Positions 17,244 to 25,868 of a stretch of 36,084 nt of DNA are shown here, one piece after another; the stretch's first letter is position 1, and each line of letters begins with the position of its first letter. The notes under the pieces are model-generated. The model saw nothing but the letters and a program-made list of their open reading frames with translations, ran no database searches and had not been told where the DNA came from. Where the stretch lies: positions 1 through 36,084 of the forward strand of contig JAGBHP010000059.1 of assembly GCA_017935435.1 (NCBI GenBank). Direction: 5' to 3'. Source of the stretch: Clostridia bacterium. Its GTDB lineage: Bacteria > Bacillota > Clostridia > UBA1381 > UBA9506. A program made the translations under genes and the position numbers.

Positions 17244-19883
17244 TTATTTTGTATCATACCAGCTTTTACCCGTATTCATATCCACCTTTAAAGGTACACG
17301 CAAAGCTGCCGCATTTTCCATTTCTTCTTTTAAGATTTTCTGTGCGAGTAGTGCCTCTGATATATGAGCCTCTACAATCAGTTCATCGTGCACCTGAAGA
17401 ATAAGACGGGATTTTTTACATTCCTTTTTTAATCTGTTATAAACATTTACCATAGCAAGCTTAATTATATCTGCCGCTGTTCCCTGGATTGGTGTGTTCA
17501 TTGCAACACGATTTCCAAAGCTTTTAAGCTGATGGTTTTTGGCATTTATTTCAGGAATGTCACGACGTCTTTTAAACTCTGTTAAAACGTATCCGTTTTT
17601 TTCAGCAAAGGCTACTGTGTCTGCCATATATTTTCTTACGTTAGGATAGCTTCCGAGGTATTCTTCGATATATGCCTTTGCTTCTTTAATGGAAATATTT
17701 AAGTCACGAGAAAGCGAAAATTCGCCCATTCCGTAAACCAAGCCAAAGTTAATTGCTTTTGATGCACTTCGCATTTCGGTTGTGACGTTTTCGGGAGAAA
17801 CACCAAAAATTTTTGATGCCGTACTTGCATGAATGTCAAAACCGCTTTTAAATGAAGCTATCATATTTTCGTCATTTGCGATATGCGCAAGAACACGTAG
17901 TTCAATCTGTGAATAGTCTGCATCTACTAAAACAAATTCATCGTTTTCTGCAACAAACATTTTGCGCATTTCACGCCCCAAAGGCGTTCTGACAGGTATA
18001 TTTTGGAGATTTGGCTCTGCTGAGCTAATTCTTCCTGTTTGCGTAACAGTCTGATTAAGACTTGAGTGTATTCTGCCTGTTTTTGGGTTTATTACAGAAA
18101 GTAAGCCAAGTGCATAGGTGGAATTTAGTTTAGAAAGCTGACGGTATTCTAAAATTTTATCGATTATTTCGTGTTTGCCCGAAAGCTTTTCTAAAACCTC
18201 AGCATTTGTAGAGTAGCCTGTTTTGGTTTTCTTTTGTGCGGTAAGTCCAAGCTCTTCAAATAAAACCACACCGAGCTGTTTGGGCGAATTTATGTTAAAT
18301 TCGTGACCTGCTAAATCATAAATTTCATCGGTCAGTGAGTTTATTCTAAGAGTGAGGGAATTGCCAAACTCAATTAAGCTTTCCTTATCAACCTTAAAAC
18401 CGCAGATTTCCATACTTGCTAAAACATAAACAAGCGGCATCTCAATTTTTTCAAAAAGATAAGTAAAATCTTTTTGGGTAATTTCATTTTCAAGTTTTTC
18501 GTAAAGCGAAATAAGCGCACAAACTTTTTTTGCAAGCTTGTCCTCACCTTCAGCAGACATTAAATCAGCAAGAGATACCTGACCGCAATCTTCGGCAGAA
18601 CCCTCTAACGAAATGTCACAAAAGTCTGAAATAAGCTCGGAAAAATCATAGTTTTTGCGAGCAGGCGATACTAAATATGCCGCAATTTCTGTATCAAAAT
18701 TTACATTTTCACACGCAATACCGTATTTATCAAGAAAAATAATGTCTTCTTTTAAATTATGAGTTGTTTTCGTAAAATCGGTGCTTTCAAAAAAGCTTTT
18801 TACATCTTCGCAAGCGGATTTTGAAAACTCTGCATAATATACATTTTCGTTGTTTTCGCAAAAAGCAATTGCAGGGGCAGATTTATCGAGCATATAGAAA
18901 ATATTTTTGCCACCAAAAGAAGAAACTGCTTTTTTAAAATCATCACCTGACGAAAGCTTAGTAATCTTGCCAAAAGTTACCTCTTCTTTTTGAACTGAGC
19001 TAATTTCATTTCCCGAAAGACCTTCAATTTTCTTTAAAAACGTCTTAAATTCAAGCTTTTTAAAAAGCTCTGTAAGCTTTACATAATCCCATTCATTAGT
19101 TTTAGCGTCATCAGTTACAAAATCTAAGGGAACATTTTTATCAATTGTAGCAAGATCTAAGCTTAAATATGCGTTTTCTTTATTCTCTATAAGCTTTGAA
19201 ACCATAGATTTAGTAATTTCGCCCGAGTCTAAATTTTCATACACGCCGTCTAATGATTTATATTTTGAAATAAGAGCAAATGCGCCTTTTTCGCCAATGC
19301 CGCTGACACCGGGAATGTTATCCGATTTATCGCCCATTATCGCTTTACAGTCGATAAATTCTGTGGGGGTAACGCCGTAGGTTTTAAAAACCTCTTCGGC
19401 ATCATAAATTTTCGTGTCAGTTTGTCCCATACGGGTTGTAACAAGATAAATTTTTGTGTTTTCGCTTGCAAGCTGTAAATCATCTTTATCGCCTGAAAGC
19501 ACGCAGCACTCAACCGATTCATTATCGCACATTTTTGAGATTGTACCGATGATATCATCTGCCTCATATCCCTCTTTTTCAATTACGGGGATATTCATAG
19601 CCGTCAGAATTTCCTTTAAAAGAGGAAATTGAGGAGCAAGTTCATCGGGCATAGGCTTTCTTGTAGCCTTGTAGCCGTCATACATTTTGTGGCGGAAAGT
19701 AGGCGCTTTTAAGTCAAATGCCGCCGCAATATGAGTAGGGGAGAGCTCGTCGATATATTTAAAAAGGATGTTTAAAAAACCGTAAATGCCGTTGGTAAAT
19801 ATTCCTTCCTTTGTAGAAAGAATACGTATTCCGTAGAATGCACGGTTTAATATACTGTTTGCATCAATTAGTAAAAAACGCAT
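17244..19883 (-). CDS. polA: DNA polymerase I
   Basis: An 879-residue repair and Okazaki-fragment-processing polymerase. The N-terminal 5'-3' nuclease (residues 1 to about 290) has LLIDANSILNRAFYG, the acidic EGYEADDIIGT, LSGDKDDLQL and DCKAIMGDKSDNIPG. The central 3'-5' exonuclease-like domain lacks the catalytic D-x-E motif (FYMLDKSAP in its place), as in other Firmicutes, so proofreading is not expected. The polymerase domain has DADYSQIELRVLAHI (motif A), RSASKAINFGLVYGMG (motif B) and LQVHDELIVE (motif C). The ATG at 19883 has AAAGGA upstream and lies four bases after the apbE stop. Complete. Confidence 0.97.
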   Translation of the reverse strand: MRFLLIDANSILNRAFYGIRILSTKEGIFTNGIYGFLNILFKYIDELSPTHIAAAFDLKAPTFRHKMYDGYKATRKPMPDELAPQFPLLKEILTAMNIPVIEKEGYEADDIIGTISKMCDNESVECCVLSGDKDDLQLASENTKIYLVTTRMGQTDTKIYDAEEVFKTYGVTPTEFIDCKAIMGDKSDNIPGVSGIGEKGAFALISKYKSLDGVYENLDSGEITKSMVSKLIENKENAYLSLDLATIDKNVPLDFVTDDAKTNEWDYVKLTELFKKLEFKTFLKKIEGLSGNEISSVQKEEVTFGKITKLSSGDDFKKAVSSFGGKNIFYMLDKSAPAIAFCENNENVYYAEFSKSACEDVKSFFESTDFTKTTHNLKEDIIFLDKYGIACENVNFDTEIAAYLVSPARKNYDFSELISDFCDISLEGSAEDCGQVSLADLMSAEGEDKLAKKVCALISLYEKLENEITQKDFTYLFEKIEMPLVYVLASMEICGFKVDKESLIEFGNSLTLRINSLTDEIYDLAGHEFNINSPKQLGVVLFEELGLTAQKKTKTGYSTNAEVLEKLSGKHEIIDKILEYRQLSKLNSTYALGLLSVINPKTGRIHSSLNQTVTQTGRISSAEPNLQNIPVRTPLGREMRKMFVAENDEFVLVDADYSQIELRVLAHIANDENMIASFKSGFDIHASTASKIFGVSPENVTTEMRSASKAINFGLVYGMGEFSLSRDLNISIKEAKAYIEEYLGSYPNVRKYMADTVAFAEKNGYVLTEFKRRRDIPEINAKNHQLKSFGNRVAMNTPIQGTAADIIKLAMVNVYNRLKKECKKSRLILQVHDELIVEAHISEALLAQKILKEEMENAAALRVPLKVDMNTGKSWYDTK

Positions 19884-19887
19884 TTTT

Positions 19888-20892
19888 TTAGTCCTTTCTG
19901 TATTCAAAAATCTTATTTTCGCTGTCAATTATGATTACCAAATCGCATAGCGGAGTGATTTTTTCTATACCATCCTTACCTAAAACAAAAGTGGCAGTAG
20001 AAAGAGCGTCACCAAGCGCACCTTCCTTTGAAACTATGGTTGCACTATTTATTCCGTTTTCTGACGGTCTGCCTGTTTTTGGGTCAATTATGTGATGATA
20101 ACGCTTGCCGTTTTCTTCAAAATATCTTTCGTAGCTTCCTGATGTTATTACGCATATATCTTCTTCTGCGGTTATGGTATGTATGCTTTCTCCACGTGCG
20201 CCCGTCGGATTTTGAATGCCGATTTTAAAGGGTTTATAAAAACCACCGTTTGCTATACCTTCAAAAAACGCAAGAGGACGCTTGCCGATTGTGCAGATAT
20301 TACCGCCAAGGTCTAAAATAGCATTTTCTACGCCGTTTATTTTAAGCGTTTGTGCCGCACGGCTTGATGCGTAGCCTTTTGCAATTGCGCCCAAATCAAT
20401 CGCCATTTCGGGCAGTTTAAAACGAATGGCAGAACTATTATCATCAAACTCTAAATTTTCTGTACCTGTTTTTTTAAGCGCAGCCTCTATTTCGGAGGTT
20501 TTCGGAACGTGTGCGTTTTCTGTATTAAACCCCCAAAGGTCAGAAACGGGTTTTAAGGTGATATCAAATGCACCAAAAGTTGAATTTGATAAACCAACTG
20601 CATATTTTATGAGGTGATAAACCTCGGGATTTACGCTTACAAAGCCGTTAGAGGCATTTTGGTTAATCTTTGAAATTTCGCTCTCTGGCGAAAACGCATT
20701 TAAAAGATTATCAAGCCTTTTTATTTCGTTAAAAGCTTCATCAACTGCTTTTTTAGCATTTTTTCCGTAGGCAGTAATCGAAATTACAGTATCTAACATA
20801 TATTCTGTTTTTTTTACGCTTTTTTGAGGAATTGTGCCAAAAAAAAGTGAAATAAGCAAGACAAAAACCAATATATATTTTGTGTATTTCAT
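19888..20892 (-). CDS. apbE: FAD:protein FMN transferase (ApbE)
   Basis: Attaches FMN covalently to Thr or Ser of flavoproteins such as Rnf and Nqr subunits, outside the cytoplasmic membrane. The 334-residue protein begins with a hydrophobic signal/anchor (about residues 6-21) but has no lipobox Cys, so it is anchored or released rather than a lipoprotein. Family motifs are MLDTVISITAYG, FGAFDITLKPVSDLWGF, AIDLGAIAKGYASSRA, ILDLGGNI, TSGSYERYFEENGKRYHHI followed by IDPKTGRP, and GALGDALSTATFVLG. The ATG at 20892 has GGAG seven bases upstream; that site overlaps the stop of the preceding lytic transglycosylase. An RseC-like gene occurs in the same operon, which hints at flavin redox chemistry. 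Confidence 0.93.
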   Translation of the reverse strand: MKYTKYILVFVLLISLFFGTIPQKSVKKTEYMLDTVISITAYGKNAKKAVDEAFNEIKRLDNLLNAFSPESEISKINQNASNGFVSVNPEVYHLIKYAVGLSNSTFGAFDITLKPVSDLWGFNTENAHVPKTSEIEAALKKTGTENLEFDDNSSAIRFKLPEMAIDLGAIAKGYASSRAAQTLKINGVENAILDLGGNICTIGKRPLAFFEGIANGGFYKPFKIGIQNPTGARGESIHTITAEEDICVITSGSYERYFEENGKRYHHIIDPKTGRPSENGINSATIVSKEGALGDALSTATFVLGKDGIEKITPLCDLVIIIDSENKIFEYRKD

Positions 20893-20896
20893 AGTT

Positions 20897-21450
20897 TTAC
20901 TCCGCTTTGTATAAATAATCATAAATGCGACGGTTATTTAAAACCTTGGTTACATAAAGCTCTGTTTCTCTGTATGGTATTTTGGTAAGGTTAACACCGT
21001 CTTGTGAATAAGTATTGTCTTTTAGCCAACGGTCTACAACGCCGGGCCCTGCGTTATATGCACATAACGCATTTTTTATGTTACCGTCATACATTTTTAT
21101 AAGGTAATCTAAATAAAAGCACCCCATACGTATATTGTTTTCAGGCACAAAAAGATTTTCGCAAAGCTCGGGGGAGTTAGTTTTCTGCGCAATCCATTCA
21201 GCCGTGCTTTTTGTTATCTGCATTAAGCCGTATGCGTTTTTGTTTGACTCAGCATAGGTATTAAAGTTACTTTCTGCCTTTATAACGGCATTAACTAAAC
21301 TCGGGTCAAGTGAATATTCATTGCAACAATCATATACTATTGGCTGATAATTTACAGGGTAAAAAAGCTTAGTTATGTTTTTGCGTTTAATAAAATTATA
21401 ATAACTATAAGCCAAAAAATAATTTTTTTAAGCTTTATAACTTTAAACAT
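20897..21450 (-). CDS. Membrane-anchored lytic transglycosylase (SLT) with a one-base frameshift after the anchor
   Basis: The catalytic part is clear: KAESNFN (catalytic Glu), YAESNKNAYGLMQITKSTAEWIA and CAYNAGPGVVDRWL mark a Slt-type peptidoglycan transglycosylase. In its own frame it opens only at a TTG at 21415 with no anchor and no good ribosome binding site. An ATG at 21450, which shares a base with the coaE stop and has GGAG eight bases upstream, starts MFKVIKLKKIIFWLIVIIIL, a classic signal anchor, but in another frame that stops soon after. A -1 step within the run of five As at 21378-21382 joins anchor and enzyme as NAKNITKLFYP. A lost A, an assembly error or real ribosomal slippage (AAA can re-pair perfectly at -1) would each explain it. 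Confidence 0.8.
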
Positions 21451-22040
21451 TAATTATTCTCCAGATTTTCAATTATTTTGGTAATACTTTCTTTTAAATT
21501 GTCGATATTTTCGTTATTTTCAATTGTAAAATCACAAAGAGCAGAGTAGTAATCGTTGCTTTTTTGCGATTTTATTCTGTTTTCTGCCTCTGCTTGCGTT
21601 AGATTATCACGTGCTATTATTCGTTTTTTTCTTAAAAAATCATCTGCAACTACTGCGAGTGTAACATCGCATATTTCAGCAAGACCACCTTTATGAAGAA
21701 GAGGCGCATCAATAACGAAAAGAGAGTTATCAGTATTTTTTATCTCATTTAAAATATCTTCTTTAACATATTTATGTGTTATTTTATCTAAAATGTCAAG
21801 CTCAGAGCTATCTGAAAAAACGATTGCGGCAAGTGCCTTGCGGTTTAAGGTACCGTCATCATTTATTACTTTATCGCCAAAGTGATTTTTAATTTCATTT
21901 AGTGCGGGGCGGCCAGGCTCTACAATTTTTCGTGCGGTGAGGTCTGCATCAATTACGTGTGCGCCCCTTTTTTTAAAAAGTGCAGAAACCGAGGATTTTC
22001 CCGTGCCTGTTCCGCCTGTTAAACCGATAATTTTTTTCAT
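21450..22040 (-). CDS. coaE: Dephospho-CoA kinase
   Basis: Last step of coenzyme A synthesis, phosphorylating the ribose 3'-OH of dephospho-CoA. The P-loop GLTGGTGTGKSSVS is at the N-terminus, followed by GAHVIDADLTARKIV, KITHKYVKEDI, FVIDAPLLHKGGL and the RIIARDNLTQAEAENRIKSQ lid region. The product is 196 residues from the ATG at 22040. An in-frame GTG at 22049 overlaps the preceding stop (GTGA) and could serve as a coupled start. The stop shares a base with the ATG of the lytic transglycosylase, so the genes are translationally linked. Confidence 0.94.
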   Translation of the reverse strand: MKKIIGLTGGTGTGKSSVSALFKKRGAHVIDADLTARKIVEPGRPALNEIKNHFGDKVINDDGTLNRKALAAIVFSDSSELDILDKITHKYVKEDILNEIKNTDNSLFVIDAPLLHKGGLAEICDVTLAVVADDFLRKKRIIARDNLTQAEAENRIKSQKSNDYYSALCDFTIENNENIDNLKESITKIIENLENN

Positions 22041-22045
22041 TTTTT

Positions 22046-22768
22046 TCACTCTTCATTTCCTGCAGTAAATTTTGCAAGCTTATTTACGGCTCTTGGAATT
22101 GCATCTTTTGAATTGTTCCATGGTGCATCCTTAAAGCGGTAATCAAACTTTTTGGTAAACCAGTTTGTATCTTCGTTTAAGGTTTTTAATGACTTTAACT
22201 CAAGCTCAATTATTTCCTTTGCGAGTAACTCACCATTTTTTTCACCGAGCTCTGCTTTGGCATTTTTTAAAATAAGCTCAAAATGCGGAAGACAAAAACC
22301 GTTTGAATTAAGCACTTTTTCTTTAAATTCAGGCTCGTTTTTATAAAGATACCAAAAAACGCGAGCAAATTTTGTTAAGGTGTATTCGAGCTTGTCGCAA
22401 ATAACACAACCCGAATTAAACTCGGAAACTTTTTTGGCAATTTCATCGCAAAAAGATGCTTTTTTTGCAAAAAGACCTTGTTTTTCAGGTGCAGGCACGC
22501 CTTCTGAAGTGTTAACTATTTCAGCTAAATGAGTATCTAAAACCAAAGCAAGAGAAAGTGCCTTTTGTTCTTTTAACAAAAACTCGAAATGTCTGCGGCA
22601 AAAGCCTTTTTTATTCGATTCAATTCTGCTTTCAGGTTCCATCATAGATGCGCCGAGCGCATATTCTGCCGCCTCTTTTTCAAGCTTTTTTTCAAGCTCG
22701 CAAAAAGGACATTCGCTAAGAGCAGCATATGCATCGGTAAGCGGAATTGTATATATTTTTTCTTTCAA
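22046..22768 (-). CDS. DUF6062-type protein with two CxxC...CxxH metal-site repeats
   Basis: A 240-residue cytosolic protein of unknown function, recognised as DUF6062-like from its opening (KEKIYTIPL-x-DAY, then CPFCELEKKLE). It contains two similar halves. The first has Cys20, Cys23, Cys57 and His60; the second has Cys121, Cys124, Cys159 and His162. Each is CxxC, about 34 residues, then GFCxxHFE, which suggests two zinc or iron sites from an internal duplication. The start is a TTG at 22768 with AAGGTGG eight bases upstream; the longer frame from 22819 has no ribosome binding site and crosses the promoter. First gene of the nine-gene operon, overlapping the coaE start region. No function is inferred. 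Confidence 0.75.
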   Translation of the reverse strand: MKEKIYTIPLTDAYAALSECPFCELEKKLEKEAAEYALGASMMEPESRIESNKKGFCRRHFEFLLKEQKALSLALVLDTHLAEIVNTSEGVPAPEKQGLFAKKASFCDEIAKKVSEFNSGCVICDKLEYTLTKFARVFWYLYKNEPEFKEKVLNSNGFCLPHFELILKNAKAELGEKNGELLAKEIIELELKSLKTLNEDTNWFTKKFDYRFKDAPWNNSKDAIPRAVNKLAKFTAGNEE

Positions 22769-22809
22769 AGTAAAAACCACCTTATGTACTATTTTAAATA
22801 CATTAATAT

Positions 22810-22838
22810 AGTATACCACAAATTTTTATATTTTTAAA
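22810..22838 (-). promoter_or_regulatory. Promoter of the nine-gene minus-strand operon
   Basis: On the minus strand, TTTAAA (22833-22838) and TATACT (22810-22815) are 17 bp apart. No other clear promoter or terminator is seen until the hairpin at 12841-12885. Confidence 0.5.
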
Positions 22839-22884
22839 GGAAAAAAGAGCAATTTTTTAAATTTATTCATACAAAAAAATTTTA

Positions 22885-22960
22885 TGTCGCAAAATGTAAA
22901 AATCTTTTTTGATTCGACAGATAAAGTTTGACATTTTTCTTGCGACAATTGGTATATAAT
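22885..22960 (+). promoter_or_regulatory. spoIIE promoter with 21-bp spacer and Spo0A-box-like sites
   Basis: TTGACA (22928-22933) and TATAAT (22955-22960) are both perfect but 21 bp apart, as in the Spo0A-activated B. subtilis spoIIE promoter. Three sequences resemble the 0A box TGTCGAA: TGTCGCAAA at 22885-22893, an exact TGTCGAA on the minus strand at 22913-22919, and TTGTCGCAA on the minus strand at 22940-22948, within the spacer. Activation by phosphorylated Spo0A is the likely control. Confidence 0.8.
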
Positions 22961-22989
22961 GGAAATTAATTTACGAGGAGGGATTTTCT

Positions 22990-25341
22990 ATGACAAATGA
23001 AGAAGTAAAAGTTTATTCGAAAGAAAAAACAAAAAAAGTTAGTGCGGAAGGGTTTATTGAAAAATTGAAGCGGACAGGCTACGGAGAACTTTTGGAGTAC
23101 GCAGTTATGTTTACGCTTTTTAGCGTAAGATTTTTGGGAAACCTTTCACCGCTCGGAATTGCTTATTTTGCGGCGGCTTTTCCAACTCAAAGGCGGAACT
23201 TTGGCATATTTTTTGCTTGCCTCGGTGTAGTTTTCGGAAGGTTTGGAATTGAAAGCCTCAAATATATGGGCGCAGTTGCAATTGTGTCGGCTTTTTCGAT
23301 TTTTCTAAAAGAGGAAATTGCAAATAAAAAGGTTTTGTATGGACTGCTGGCATCTCTTAGCATTTTATCAAACGGCTTTATTTATGTAGCGTTTGACGGC
23401 TTTTTGGTTTACGACATTTTATTTTTGATGCTCGAATCAATTATAGCATTTTTTGCATATTTTGCATTTGAAAAGTCGGTATGTCTTATTCGTACCGTAA
23501 AAACAAGGAATTATTTTGAAACGGAAGAAACGCTTAGCTTGCTTATTTTATGCGCAGGAGTTATTTTAGCGCTTAAAAATCTTCCGTTTTGCACGCCGCT
23601 TGCGCATATAATTTCTATTTCGGTACTGCTTGCTTTAGGATATTCAAGCGGAGCGCAAGGCTCAAGTGCGGCAGGAATTGTGCTTGGACTTGTAAATGCG
23701 TTGGGAGAGCCGCTTGCAGCACAAACTGTAAGTGTTTACAGTCTTTGCGGATTTGGCTGCGGTATGTTTAAAAGTAAGGGAAAATGGGCGGTATGCCTTA
23801 GTTTTTTAGTTATAAACGCATTTTTTATGATGTACTTTAATTCGTCAATGGATAGACTGCTTACTGTTGGCTATATTGCAGTTGGTACTGCCGTTTTATA
23901 TCTTCTTCCTGCATCTTTTTTAATGAGATTTGGTGAAATCGCAGAAAGTGCAGATAACACCTCTTTTTCGCCGCAGGAACGGCTTAAAGAGGTACTGTGC
24001 GATAAACTTAAAAGCGCATCAGTATCTTTTTCAGAACTTTCGGGAATATTTTCAAAAATAGTTGACTCAAAGCTTACGCCTGAGCTTTGCGATATAGATA
24101 GAGTTTATGACAGAACCTATAACGCAGTTTGCAAAAACTGCTCGATGAATAAGTATTGCTGGCAAAGCAAAGCAAATGATACATACGATTGCCTTGGGAA
24201 AATGCACGAGATGATGAAGGTGAGAGGCTATGCAATTGATATTGACGCACCAAAGCATTTTAAGGAGTATTGCATAAATTTCAACGAATTTTTGCTCACT
24301 TTAAATAAAGAATATGAAAAATTTCGTCTAAATCTTATGTGGGCAGGAAAAATAATCGAAAGCCGCAAGCTTATATCTGACCAGTTTGGTTGCATTTCAA
24401 GCGTTTTGGGAAAAATAAAAAAGGATGTCGGCAGTGATTTTGCCGAAAATATAAGACTTGAAAGAAAAATCCTTACATCGCTTGATAAAAAGGGAATTTT
24501 GGTAAGCAATGTATGTGTTTTAAATAATTCAGGCTATGAGGTTACAATGTCAAAGGACAGTTGTAACGGAAATTTGGAATGTTCAAAAATAATCGCATCG
24601 ACAGTAAGCGAAATTTTAGAAGTTCCGATGCTTAGAGTTAACAGAAAATGCTCAGGCGATGTTTGCAGACTTCGCTTTTGCGAGCAGGCACGCTTTAAAA
24701 TAGAAACAGGGAGCGCAACGGCGAAAAAAAGCGGAGAAAACAAAAGCGGTGACAGTTTTTCGTGTATGTTTATGCCCGACGGGAAATATGTCTGCGTTTT
24801 AAGTGACGGCGCAGGGAGCGGAAAAAGGGCAGGCGCTCAAAGTGCGGTAACTGTTGAGATGCTAAAAAGACTTTTAAACGTGGGATTTGACAAAGAAACA
24901 TCGGTAAGGCTTATTAACAGTATTTTAATATCAAATAACGAAAAAGATGTTTTTGCAACGATTGATATATGCATTGTAAATCTCTATACAGGAACGGCAG
25001 AATTTTTAAAGACAGGGGCGGCACCGTCTTATATTAAAAAGGTAGATAGCGTAGAAGAAATTTCCTGCTCTTCTATCCCTGCAGGGCTGATTCCGGGAGA
25101 AAAAAGCGACTGTGCATACAGAGAAATTAAAAATGGCGAATACATAGTTATGGTAACTGACGGAGTAATTGAAAGCATCTTGCAAACGGGCAAAAAGCTT
25201 TCGGATATTTTAGGCTCTTTTTCGGGCGAAAGTCCGCAGATGGTTGCAGATGCTATAATGTCTTTTGCTGTTGCTGCATCAAAAGGCAGTCTTAAAGATG
25301 ATATGACGGTTTTTGTAATTAAAGTGAGCGAGGAAATGTAA
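22990..25341 (+). CDS. spoIIE: SpoIIE, stage II sporulation serine phosphatase
   Basis: A 783-residue membrane phosphatase that dephosphorylates SpoIIAA to release sigma-F in the forespore and also takes part in polar septation. Order of parts: a basic N-terminal tail, a multi-pass membrane region (about residues 40-310, roughly ten hydrophobic segments including LLEYAVMFTLFSVRFLGNLS), a central regulatory region with a Cys cluster (CKNCSMNKYCW, about residues 384-394), and a C-terminal PP2C domain (about residues 570-783). The PP2C metal-site motifs are VCVLSDGAGSGKRAG, VMVTDGVIES and LKDDMTVFV. The ATG at 22990 follows GAGGAGG. The gene is monocistronic, preceded by a Spo0A-type promoter and diverging from the nine-gene operon. 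Confidence 0.96.
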   Translation: MTNEEVKVYSKEKTKKVSAEGFIEKLKRTGYGELLEYAVMFTLFSVRFLGNLSPLGIAYFAAAFPTQRRNFGIFFACLGVVFGRFGIESLKYMGAVAIVSAFSIFLKEEIANKKVLYGLLASLSILSNGFIYVAFDGFLVYDILFLMLESIIAFFAYFAFEKSVCLIRTVKTRNYFETEETLSLLILCAGVILALKNLPFCTPLAHIISISVLLALGYSSGAQGSSAAGIVLGLVNALGEPLAAQTVSVYSLCGFGCGMFKSKGKWAVCLSFLVINAFFMMYFNSSMDRLLTVGYIAVGTAVLYLLPASFLMRFGEIAESADNTSFSPQERLKEVLCDKLKSASVSFSELSGIFSKIVDSKLTPELCDIDRVYDRTYNAVCKNCSMNKYCWQSKANDTYDCLGKMHEMMKVRGYAIDIDAPKHFKEYCINFNEFLLTLNKEYEKFRLNLMWAGKIIESRKLISDQFGCISSVLGKIKKDVGSDFAENIRLERKILTSLDKKGILVSNVCVLNNSGYEVTMSKDSCNGNLECSKIIASTVSEILEVPMLRVNRKCSGDVCRLRFCEQARFKIETGSATAKKSGENKSGDSFSCMFMPDGKYVCVLSDGAGSGKRAGAQSAVTVEMLKRLLNVGFDKETSVRLINSILISNNEKDVFATIDICIVNLYTGTAEFLKTGAAPSYIKKVDSVEEISCSSIPAGLIPGEKSDCAYREIKNGEYIVMVTDGVIESILQTGKKLSDILGSFSGESPQMVADAIMSFAVAASKGSLKDDMTVFVIKVSEEM

Positions 25342-25344
25342 GTC

Positions 25345-25373
25345 TTGCAAAAAACAGATTTTTTTGCTATACT
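25345..25373 (+). promoter_or_regulatory. Promoter of the PPC-domain gene
   Basis: TTGCAA (25345-25350) and TATACT (25368-25373) with a 17-bp spacer, just after the spoIIE stop. Confidence 0.65.
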
Positions 25374-25409
25374 AAATACTATAAAAGTTTGTTTTTAGGA
25401 GGCAAAAGT

Positions 25410-25829
25410 ATGGAATATAAAAGATTTGATAATGTCATTTTTGTAAGGATTGATAAAGGCGAGGAAATTTTAGAAAAGGTTAAAGAAGTTGCGATGAATG
25501 AAAAAATTAAGCTTGCCCATATAAGCGCATTGGGTGCAACTGACGATTTTACTGTCGGAGTGCTTAAAATTGACGAAAAGAAATATATTTCAAACACATT
25601 TAAAGGCGATTTTGAGATTGTATCTCTTACCGGCACGATTACAACTATGAATGATGAGTTTTATGCCCATCTTCATATGAGTGCAGGGGATAAGGAAGGA
25701 AAGGTTTTCGGAGGACATTTAAACCGTGCGCAAATCAGCGCAACGTGCGAAATGGTAATAAATGTGTGTGACGGCAAAGTGGAAAGAAAATTTGACGATA
25801 AAACAGGACTTAATCTGTTTAGCTTTTAA
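25410..25829 (+). CDS. PPC/DUF296 domain protein
   Basis: A 139-residue single-domain protein of the PPC (DUF296) family, the fold also found fused to AT-hooks in plants. Bacterial members are small trimeric proteins of uncertain role. The family His cluster is present: HLH in EFYAHLHMS (His87, His89) and His103 in FGGHLNRAQI, a likely metal site. Other family stretches are LAHISALGATDDFTVGVL and EIVSLTGTI. The ATG at 25410 has AGGAGG seven bases upstream. It is followed after 39 bases by the AraC regulator on the same strand and may be cotranscribed with it. There is no DNA-binding motif outside the domain. Confidence 0.85.
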   Translation: MEYKRFDNVIFVRIDKGEEILEKVKEVAMNEKIKLAHISALGATDDFTVGVLKIDEKKYISNTFKGDFEIVSLTGTITTMNDEFYAHLHMSAGDKEGKVFGGHLNRAQISATCEMVINVCDGKVERKFDDKTGLNLFSF

Positions 25830-25868
25830 AAAATAATGTAAATATCTACCATGGGGGGTGAGAGTGTT

